The translations under genes and the position numbers were made by a program. A stretch of 64,000 nt of DNA from Streptomyces celluloflavus (lineage in GTDB: Bacteria > Actinomycetota > Actinomycetes > Streptomycetales > Streptomycetaceae), in NCBI GenBank assembly GCA_000720995.1, contig JOEL01000020.1:62001-126000 (forward strand). The letters are read 5' to 3'. This document shows positions 58,401-64,000 of the stretch, one piece after another; position 1 is the first letter of the stretch, and every line of letters begins with the position of its first letter. The notes beneath the pieces are model-generated. The model searched no databases, had not been told where the DNA came from, and saw nothing but the letters and a program-made list of their open reading frames with translations.

Positions 58401-58838
58401 CGCGGCGGTTCGGACTTCGGGCAGGAGGCCGTGGACACGCTGGTGAAGCTGATGGAGGACCACCGCGACGACGTGGTGGTGATCGCGGCCGGTTACGCCG
58501 AGGAGATGGACGGCTTCCTGGCCTCCAACCCCGGCCTCTCCTCGCGCTTCGCGCACCGCGTCGAGTTCACCGACTACTCGGCCGACGACCTCGTCGTCAT
58601 CGTCGAACAGCAGGCCCTGTCCGGCGGTTACGTCTGCGGACCCGAGCTGGCCGGGCTGCTGCGCGCGCACTTCGCGGCCGTACCGCGCGACCGCTCCTTC
58701 GGCAACGCCCGCTATGCGCGCAAGGTCTTCGAATCGATGGTCACCCGCCAGGCGGGCCGGCTGAGCCACTCGGCCGCCCCGACCCTGGACGAGCTGCGCC
58801 AGCTGCTGCCGGCGGACTTCACGCCCGCGGCGCACTGA
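55419..58838 (+). CDS. eccA: beta-helix protein fused to two CbxX/EccA AAA ATPase domains
   Basis: 1139 residues. Residues 1-530 are a right-handed parallel beta-helix with pectate-lyase-like rungs of about 22 residues (GCEISARSWATVLARESGAL style). After an Ala/Pro linker come two AAA domains of the CbxX/CfqX (EccA) type: Walker A GPPGTGKTTIARLYG near 637 and GPPGTGKTTVARLYG near 921, each followed by GVLFIDEAYTL (Walker B). EccA proteins are cytosolic ESX chaperone-like ATPases; fusion to a beta-helix is unlike the TPR N-terminus of mycobacterial EccA, and two AAA modules instead of one make this a distinct form. The ATG at 55419 follows AGGGGAGGAG. Last gene of the ESX operon; a perfect 17-bp hairpin follows. 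Confidence 0.9.
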   Translation: MTRQVLAVDPNSPGCYATIAEAVGAAQGGALITVAPGRYAETLVLTAVVTVIAAEGQGSVELAPRSGTAVTAAAEAVKLTGLVIRGQDGERPAVDVPDGQLELDGCEISARSWATVLARESGALAMRDCRVTNPGGAGIVVTSEAESVIEGCTLEDLADSALVIGERGNPLIRRCTVRDAGGNGLFASGQARGTVEDCEFQGTGKPGIALEEESATRVLRSRVRDAKTIGIHIASRNRVLVEDCTVQDSVGHGLTLTGDADPVVRRLRVTAPGEHGIRIDGKVRGRFEECEVEDAGQAALWIGGTAAPVLTGTRLRGGPVTGAQLTEDCVAELDLLRVNGAGGSAVTVDESANPLLRRATLAGCEGHGIEVRDEARGRYEDVEISEVRKSGVQVTDSARPHLSAVVVRDSGINGLAVAKNAAAKFRECDVFRAGGDGLSVTAGASVTATRSRFHGCGRSGVMVAAGGTGTLTGCEVFENTGDGVLLHTAERLVLKDCAAFDNGRSGLRRTVVSAQTVLENLVSRSNAAEDVHGLPAGEAAGSDAAADGAAPPAGPGADPDAPGAPAEDPARPAAADSKDAPRRNKKLTPLEELESLVGLEAVKRDVTTLVNLSQMARRRTEMGMSVAPISRHLVFAGPPGTGKTTIARLYGSILAELEVLRYGHIVEVARQDLVAQVIGGTAIKTTEAFNKALGGVLFIDEAYTLTAQSDSGGGPDFGQEAVDTLVKLMEDHRDDAVVIVAGYSVEMRRFLASNPGLASRFSRTIEFPNYSVDELVTIVERVCRRHEYELGPGTAEALNRYFEKIPRDETFGNARTARRTFEEMVERQAFRLAAQPDAAPAELVRLQPEDLAAPPATGIGSDTTGGDQESLDALLAELDAMVGLPEAKRTVADLVHLLANARRRAAAGLPTPALSQHIVFTGPPGTGKTTVARLYGRLLAALGALPRGQVVEVARADLVGRYVGHTAQMTADAFDRARGGVLFIDEAYTLTPVGRGGSDFGQEAVDTLVKLMEDHRDDVVVIAAGYAEEMDGFLASNPGLSSRFAHRVEFTDYSADDLVVIVEQQALSGGYVCGPELAGLLRAHFAAVPRDRSFGNARYARKVFESMVTRQAGRLSHSAAPTLDELRQLLPADFTPAAH

Positions 58839-58880
58839 CGGCGGGGGACGCGGCGGGACGGCCCAGGCGGCGGAGAGGGC

Positions 58881-58919
58881 GGCCGGGGCGGGCGGCGGAG
58901 CACGCCGCCCGCCCCGGCC
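58881..58919 (+). terminator. strong terminator ending the ESX locus
   Basis: 58881-58897 is the exact reverse complement of 58903-58919 around a five-base loop (GAGCA), a 17-bp GC stem. It closes the rightward ESX operon. Confidence 0.85.
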
Positions 58920-59021
58920 GTCACGTCCCGGCAACGTTCCCGAAACCCTTGACGCCGTAGAAGTTTCCTTCTTAACCTTCGGGGGCAATTCCGTCCGCGG
59001 CTCTTCGTCCGCGGCATTTAG

Positions 59022-59072
59022 GCAGGCACAGACGCAGACCACCTGTCGGTGGCCTCGCCGTGCCTGCTTTTT
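59022..59072 (+). promoter_or_regulatory. leader attenuator-like structure before the MFS gene
   Basis: GCAGGCAC (59022-59029) pairs with GTGCCTGC (59060-59067), directly followed by TTTTT (59068-59072); within the loop CCACC (59039-59043) pairs with GGTGG (59048-59052). It has the full shape of an intrinsic terminator and lies only 42 bases before the MFS start. Upstream TCCGCGGC-type direct repeats (58993-59015) and a GAAG/CTTC pair may hold a promoter or operator. Attenuation of the glycerol-type operon is the inference. Confidence 0.55.
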
Positions 59073-59114
59073 CTTCGTCGTGCCATCGACCGGTCTTCCC
59101 CCGAAGGCGGATTC

Positions 59115-60554
59115 ATGGCACAACGTCCGAGCGTCAACGGCGTCGCCGATGTCGTTGCGCTCATCGATGGGCTCACCAAGATCACCGGTCGGGCGCGAGT
59201 CATCTGGTACCTGGTGTTCGGCGGTCTCTTCCTCGACGCCTACTCGAACGCGGCACTGAGCGCGGGGCTGTCCCCCATGACCGCCCAGATGTCCCTGAGC
59301 AGCACCCAGATATCGGTGCTGACCGCCACCGCACCGGCGCTGGCGATCGTCTTCAACCCGGTCGGCGGCTGGCTCGCGACGCGGTTCGGCCGCGTCCCCC
59401 CGCTCCTGCTGGCCAAGGTCTTCGCGCTGGCCGGCGCGCTGCTCGCCGCGTTCGCCGGCGACTTCACCACCGTCTGGCTGGGCCGGGTGCTGGTCGGCGT
59501 CGCGTACGGCATCGACTTCGCCGTGGCGATGGCCCTGCTGGCCGAGTACACACCCGCCTCGCTGCGCGGCCGGCTCAACCTGTGGCAGGCCGTCTGGTAC
59601 ATCGCCGCCACCAGCAATCTCGCGCTGGCCCTGGTGTTCTTCCACTTCGACGTCGGCGCGGACATCTGGCGCTGGTCGGTGGGGTCGGCCGGGGTGGTCG
59701 CGGCGGCCCTGCTGGCCTCGCAGTCCCTGCTGCTGGTGGAGAGCCCGGCATGGCTGGCGACCAAGGGGCGGCTGTCCGACGCGGCCGACAGCCTGCACCG
59801 GATCTTCGGCATCGAGGCGGTGGCCGGTACGGCCGCGGCGGTGGACGCGGAGCACCGCGCCCCCGAGATCGGCATGCGGCAGGCCGGGATCCTCTTCCGG
59901 GGTGCCTACCTGCGGCGTACCGCGCTCTCCTCGGTGATCTCGCTGGGCCAGTCGATGCAGTACTTCGCGGTCGGCTGGTACCTGCCGGTGATCAGCCTGG
60001 CGATCTTCGGCGAGAGCTTCGAGAAGGCCACCGTCGGCTCGATGGTGTTCAACGCCTTCGGCATCGTCGGCGGCTTCGGCTCCGCCTACCTCGGGCGCCG
60101 CCTCGGACTGCGGATCAGCTCGGCCGCCGGCTTCGCCGGAGTGTTCGTGGTGCTCGTCGCGATGGGGCTGACGTTCGGCCGGGTCCCGACCGCGGTCGGC
60201 TTCGTACTGCCCGCGCTGTTCATCCTCTGCCACTCGGCCGGGCCCGGCGCCAACGGCAAGTCCATCGCGGCGCTCTCCTACCGCAGCGACGTCCGGGCCC
60301 TGGGCACCGGCGTCACCGGCATGGTGGGCAGCTTCGGCAGCGTCGCCGGGCTCTACCTCTTCCCGCAGATCAAGGACGCCATCGGGCTGGACCACACGTT
60401 CCTGGTCCTGTCGGCCGTGCCGCTGCTCGGGCTGCTGACCTGCCTGCTGATCAAGTGGGACCCGACGCGGACCACGGAATCGCCGGACGAACCGGCGCGG
60501 CGGACGGCCGACGGCGGCCCGTCCCAGGCCCCCGTCGCCGCCGGCACCCGCTGA
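59115..60554 (+). CDS. MFS transporter of a polyol/glycerol-type operon
   Basis: 479 residues, twelve transmembrane segments with the MFS signatures ATRFGRVPPLL (loop 2-3) and LAEYTPASLRGR (loop 6-7; sugar-porter-like). It probably imports the substrate of the next two enzymes. ATG 59115 chosen; in-frame codons upstream run into the terminator hairpin. Starts an operon with the FGGY kinase and GlpD-type dehydrogenase; the usual glycerol facilitator GlpF/GylC is absent. Substrate could be glycerol, another polyol or a glycerophosphate. Confidence 0.88.
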   Translation: MAQRPSVNGVADVVALIDGLTKITGRARVIWYLVFGGLFLDAYSNAALSAGLSPMTAQMSLSSTQISVLTATAPALAIVFNPVGGWLATRFGRVPPLLLAKVFALAGALLAAFAGDFTTVWLGRVLVGVAYGIDFAVAMALLAEYTPASLRGRLNLWQAVWYIAATSNLALALVFFHFDVGADIWRWSVGSAGVVAAALLASQSLLLVESPAWLATKGRLSDAADSLHRIFGIEAVAGTAAAVDAEHRAPEIGMRQAGILFRGAYLRRTALSSVISLGQSMQYFAVGWYLPVISLAIFGESFEKATVGSMVFNAFGIVGGFGSAYLGRRLGLRISSAAGFAGVFVVLVAMGLTFGRVPTAVGFVLPALFILCHSAGPGANGKSIAALSYRSDVRALGTGVTGMVGSFGSVAGLYLFPQIKDAIGLDHTFLVLSAVPLLGLLTCLLIKWDPTRTTESPDEPARRTADGGPSQAPVAAGTR

Positions 60555-60569
60555 ACCGAAAGGGCTGCA

Positions 60570-62168
60570 ATGACGCAGACATTCCCCGGCCCGGAGCACA
60601 CCACCGGGCCGCACCTCGCCCCACCCCACGGCGGTGGCCGCCGGCTCGGCGTACTGGCCGTGGACGAGGGCACGACGGGCACCAGGGCCGGTGTCGTCCT
60701 GGACTCCGGCGCCGCCGGACCGGTCCGCTACCGGCCGATCAAGGTGGCCCGCCCCGACGCGCACTCCGTCGAACAGGACCCGATGGAGATCTGGACCGCC
60801 ACCCTGGAGGTGTGCCGCCAGGCGCTCGCCGCGGCGCGCGCGGAGGGCATCGAGATCCGGGCGCTCGCGCTCTCCACCCAGCGGGCGACGGCCATGCTCT
60901 GGGACCGGGTCACCGGCCGCCCCCTGCTGCCCGCCGTGGTCTGGCAGGACCGCCGCTACGCACAGGAGCTGCTCGCCTTCGAGGCCGCCTGGAACCAGGT
61001 CCTCATCGGCCGTACCGGCCGCCCGGTCGGCTCGCGCGCCCCGTTCTACTGGGCCGCCCGGCAGCTCGCGGAACACCCCGCGGTACGGGACGCCCACCGG
61101 GCGGGCCGGCTCGTCTTCGGCACCGTCGACACCTGGCTGATCTGGCAGCTGACCGGCGGCGCCGTGCACGCCACGACGGCCACCAACGCCTGCTCCACCG
61201 GCGGATACCTCCTGGAGCGGCACGCCTGGGACGAGGAGTGGATCGCGCACCAGGGCTTCCCGCCCGAGCTGCTGCCCCGGCTGTGCGCCGACGACGCCGG
61301 GTTCGGCACCACCGACCCCGCCGTCCTGGGCGTCCGGGTGCCGATCGCCGCCTCCATGGGCGACCAGCACGCGGCACTGATCGCGCTCGGCGGTCTCGCC
61401 GCCGGGCACGGTATGTGCGTGTACGGGACCGGCGCGTTCGTGGACGTCGCGACCGGCCACCGCCCCGCCCTGCCCCGGCCCGGGATCTCCGGGGTGCTCG
61501 CCCAGCCCGGCTGGCGGCAGGGCACGACCACGCAGTACAGCCTGGAGGCGTACAGCTCCACCACCGGCTCCGCGCTGCGCTGGCTCTGCGACGACCTCGG
61601 CTTCTTCACCTCCCCGCAGGAGATCGGCGAGCTGGCCGGCCGGGCGGAGGGCGCGCCGGCGAGCGGCGCCTGGTTCATCCCGGCGCTGGTCGGGGTCCGT
61701 ACGCCCGACTGGCACCCGGAGGCCGCGGCCGCGCTCGGCGGCCTCACCCTCGCCACCGGCCGCGCGGACGTCGCCCGAGCGGTCTTCGACGGCATCGCGC
61801 ACTCGGTGTGCGACCTCATCGACGGGGTGGCCGGCACGATGGGCGCGCCCTTCCGGCAACTGCGGGTCGGCGGCGGGGTGTCCGGCAGCGATCCGCTCAT
61901 GCGCATCCAGGCCGACCTCACCGGCCTCCCCCTGGAGCGGGTCACCGACTCCGCCACCGCCAGTCTGCGGGGCACCGCGTATCTGGCGGGCGTGCACGAG
62001 GGCCTGTGGTCCTCGCTCACGGAGGTCGTCGAGGCACAGCCCCGGGGAGAGATCTTCGAACCGGCCACCGGACCGGACGAACGGGCCGAACGCCGGGCGT
62101 GGTGGCGGGAGTTGATGGCCCGGCATCTGCACCCGCCCGGCCGCGGAGCGGCCCCGGACGGCCCCTGA
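60570..62168 (+). CDS. FGGY-family kinase, glycerol-kinase-like
   Basis: 532 residues, two FGGY/ribonuclease-H-like domains. The N-terminal phosphate loop is VDEGTTGTRAG, the substrate region QRATAMLWD and VVWQDRR, the second domain MGDQHAALIALG and VYGTGAFVDV, and LRVGGGVSGSDPLMRIQADLTG near residue 430. Phosphorylates a polyol with ATP. It differs from classical GlpK (ALDQGTTSSRA) and has a 25-residue N-terminal extension. Starts 15 bases after the MFS gene with AAAGGG upstream. Followed by a GlpD-type dehydrogenase, so glycerol to glycerol 3-phosphate is the simplest function; erythritol kinase (EryA) is a related alternative. Confidence 0.88.
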   Translation: MTQTFPGPEHTTGPHLAPPHGGGRRLGVLAVDEGTTGTRAGVVLDSGAAGPVRYRPIKVARPDAHSVEQDPMEIWTATLEVCRQALAAARAEGIEIRALALSTQRATAMLWDRVTGRPLLPAVVWQDRRYAQELLAFEAAWNQVLIGRTGRPVGSRAPFYWAARQLAEHPAVRDAHRAGRLVFGTVDTWLIWQLTGGAVHATTATNACSTGGYLLERHAWDEEWIAHQGFPPELLPRLCADDAGFGTTDPAVLGVRVPIAASMGDQHAALIALGGLAAGHGMCVYGTGAFVDVATGHRPALPRPGISGVLAQPGWRQGTTTQYSLEAYSSTTGSALRWLCDDLGFFTSPQEIGELAGRAEGAPASGAWFIPALVGVRTPDWHPEAAAALGGLTLATGRADVARAVFDGIAHSVCDLIDGVAGTMGAPFRQLRVGGGVSGSDPLMRIQADLTGLPLERVTDSATASLRGTAYLAGVHEGLWSSLTEVVEAQPRGEIFEPATGPDERAERRAWWRELMARHLHPPGRGAAPDGP

Positions 62169-62282
62169 CACCGGACCGCCCGGACCACCCCGGCTCACCG
62201 GCGCCCCGCCCTGCCGGCGCCACCCCCACTCACCGCACCACCCGATCCACCAGCACCACCCGAACCACCAGGAGTTGATCTC

Positions 62283-63986
62283 GTGATCACCATGCCCGCC
62301 CGCAAACCGCGGCGCGCCGCCGCGGCCGCCGCCCGCGGCAAGCCCCTGCTCCTCGACCGCGACCGGATCAAGCGCCGGCTGGCGGACGAGGTCTTCGACG
62401 TGCTCGTCATCGGCGGCGGCATCACCGGCGCGTACGCCCTCCTGGACGCCGCCTCCCGGGGACTGCGCGCCGCGCTGGTGGAGAAGGACGACTTCGCCTC
62501 CGGCACCTCGTCGAAGTCCTCCAAGATGGTGCACGGCGGGCTGCGGTACATCGAACAGGGCAACGTCAACCTCGTCCGGCACTCACTGCTGGAGCGCCAC
62601 CGCTTCCGCAAGAACGCCCCGCACCTCGTCCAGCGGCTGCCGTTCCTCTTCCCCATCCTGGAGAAGGAAGGGGTCTTCGACCCCCGGCTCGCCAAGGGCT
62701 TCGAGGGCCTGCTGTGGACCTACGACCTGGTCGGCGGCTGGCGCATCGGCAAGCTCCACCAGCGGCTGACCGTCCCCGAAGTCCTCGGGCACGCCCCGAC
62801 GCTCCGCGCCGAGCACCTCACGGGCGGGCTGCTCTACTTCGACAGCCGCGCCGACGACGCCCGGCTGACCCTCACCATCATCCGTACCGCGGCGGCGCTG
62901 GGCGCCACGGTGCTCAACGGCGCCACGGTGAACCGGCTGATCACCCGCAACGGCCGGGTCGGCGGCGCCGAGGCGGGCGCCGACGGCGAGACCCTCACCA
63001 TCCGCGCCAACGCCGTGGTCAACGCCACCGGCGTATGGAGCGACAGCGTCGACTCGATGGCCGACGACGGGCACCGGCCGCAGGTGCGCCCGGCCAAGGG
63101 CGTCCATATCGTGGTGCCCTGGCACAAGATCCGCAACGACTGCACCATCACCGTCCCGATCCCCGGCCGGGCCCGCCGGGCCACCTGCACCCGCTGGGGC
63201 GACACCGTGGTGCTCGGCACCACCGACAACGACTACCAGGGCTCCTCCGACGATGTGCACTGCACCCGCGAGGAGATGGAGTTCCTGCTGGAGGGCGCCA
63301 ACACCGCCTTCGACACCCAGCTCGGCCCGGACGACGTGGTCGGCAGCATCGGCGGGCTGCGGCCGCTGGTCGGGGGCAAGGAGGGCGCCACCCTCGACAT
63401 GCGCCGCGACCACCACATCACCATCGGCGCCGGCGGCATGGTCACCGTGACCGGCGGCAAACTCACCACCAGCCGCCACATGGGCGAGCTGGTCATCGAC
63501 AAGGTCCTCACCGTCCTCGGCCGCAAGGGGCAGGTCCGCAGCCGCACCGCCCACCTGCCGCTGCTGGGCGGCGCGGGCTACGACGCCGAGGCGGTCGCCG
63601 CGACCGGCGGACTCGCCGCGCACTTCGGCGAGCGCTACGGCACCGAGGCGCGCTTCGTGCACGACCTGATCAGCGAGGACCCGACCCTCGCCGACCCGGT
63701 CGTGGCCGGTCTGCCCTACACCCGCGCCGAGGTCGTCTACGCGGCCCGCTGCGAACTCGCCCGCTCGGTCGACGACGTCCTCTCCCGCCGCACCCGCGCC
63801 CGGCTCTTCGCCCGGGACGCCTCGGCTGCCGCGGCGCCGGCCGTCGGCGCGCTGCTCGGCCGGGAACTGGGCCTGACCGACGCCCAGGTCGAACAGCAGG
63901 TCAACGCCTACCTCGCCGACGTACGTCACGAGCGGACGGTCCTCTTCGAGGGCGCCGCCGCGGTCACCGGGCCCGGGACGGCCTGA
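62283..63986 (+). CDS. glpD: FAD-dependent glycerol-3-phosphate dehydrogenase (GlpD type)
   Basis: 567 residues. Residues 40-60 are the FAD-binding loop (VLVIGGGITGAYALLDAASRG), followed by GTSSKSSKMVHGGLRY, a signature of GlpD-type enzymes. The middle domain has the substrate-binding region (GSIGGLRPLVGG) and the C-terminal helical domain begins about residue 430. Oxidises glycerol 3-phosphate to dihydroxyacetone phosphate, passing electrons to quinone. The start is GTG 62283; an ATG three codons downstream is possible. Third gene of the operon; the 114-base gap after the kinase is Pro/Thr-type low-complexity sequence with no gene. The stop at 63984-63986 lies just inside the window. Confidence 0.92.
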   Translation: MITMPARKPRRAAAAAARGKPLLLDRDRIKRRLADEVFDVLVIGGGITGAYALLDAASRGLRAALVEKDDFASGTSSKSSKMVHGGLRYIEQGNVNLVRHSLLERHRFRKNAPHLVQRLPFLFPILEKEGVFDPRLAKGFEGLLWTYDLVGGWRIGKLHQRLTVPEVLGHAPTLRAEHLTGGLLYFDSRADDARLTLTIIRTAAALGATVLNGATVNRLITRNGRVGGAEAGADGETLTIRANAVVNATGVWSDSVDSMADDGHRPQVRPAKGVHIVVPWHKIRNDCTITVPIPGRARRATCTRWGDTVVLGTTDNDYQGSSDDVHCTREEMEFLLEGANTAFDTQLGPDDVVGSIGGLRPLVGGKEGATLDMRRDHHITIGAGGMVTVTGGKLTTSRHMGELVIDKVLTVLGRKGQVRSRTAHLPLLGGAGYDAEAVAATGGLAAHFGERYGTEARFVHDLISEDPTLADPVVAGLPYTRAEVVYAARCELARSVDDVLSRRTRARLFARDASAAAAPAVGALLGRELGLTDAQVEQQVNAYLADVRHERTVLFEGAAAVTGPGTA

Positions 63987-64000
63987 GCGGCCGGCTCCCG

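Noticed and set aside
55341-62582. Very long minus-strand open frame (over 2,400 codons) opposite eccA, MFS and kinase genes
   Set aside because: Translation is Gly/Arg/Asp/His-rich, without domains, and is the expected mirror of high third-position GC on the plus strand; eccA and the operon genes have clear families.

Overview
The window reads as Streptomyces (or a close relative) chromosome. It is very GC-rich, with strong third-position GC bias, GTG/TTG starts and ATGA stop/start overlaps. Gene families include an ethylmalonyl-CoA (EMC) cluster, a PAS-GAF-SpoIIE-HATPase protein, an AfsA/gamma-butyrolactone-receptor pair and a type VII (ESX) secretion locus. No tRNA, rRNA, CRISPR array or insertion sequence was seen.

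Layout. 1-7.2 kb is housekeeping: the 3' end of an alkyltransferase gene (ogt type), a nucleotidyltransferase, a small leaderless gene, a Nudix hydrolase, a BCCT transporter, glycerate kinase and, after a perfect 22-bp hairpin, the overlapping psd-pssA phosphatidylethanolamine genes. 7.4-17.4 kb, all on the minus strand, encodes the EMC acetyl-CoA assimilation route: a double-length 3-hydroxyacyl-CoA dehydrogenase, a TetR regulator, crotonyl-CoA carboxylase/reductase, ethylmalonyl-CoA mutase, a malyl-CoA-lyase-like aldolase, a MaoC hydratase and an acyl-CoA dehydrogenase. A degenerate frameshifted gene lies between tetR and ccr. 17.7-24.4 kb holds a HEAT-repeat protein, a GNAT gene broken by an exact 28-bp tandem duplication, a radical SAM protein of the Rv2578c type with an SOS box against its -10, an SRPBCC protein, a SpoIIE-type phosphatase and a methyltransferase. 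24.5-27.2 kb is a small signalling cassette: HAD phosphatase, AfsA-like butenolide synthase and a divergent receptor-like TetR, followed by five 28-bp tandem repeats.

27.7-58.8 kb is the main feature: a type VII secretion locus (mycP, eccC, eccD, eccB, WXG100-like proteins, a proline-rich WXG-like protein, a YbaB-like protein and a beta-helix/EccA fusion). It surrounds a giant gene of about 12.9 kb. The giant product (about 4,300 residues if a single frameshift is repaired) carries a WXG-like N-terminus, a glucosyltransferase domain with the active-site spacing of clostridial large toxins (W, D-x2-R, D-x-D), an HExxHxxGxxDE metallopeptidase-like domain, acidic repeats and three large beta-rich modules. 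The reading frame breaks by one base directly after an exact 93-bp tandem duplication. The sensible inference is a secreted two-warhead polymorphic toxin or effector delivered by the adjacent ESX machine, currently split or mis-assembled.

58.9-64 kb: after a strong terminator and a leader with a nested terminator-like hairpin comes a three-gene operon of MFS transporter, FGGY glycerol-kinase-like enzyme and GlpD-type FAD dehydrogenase, probably for glycerol or another polyol.
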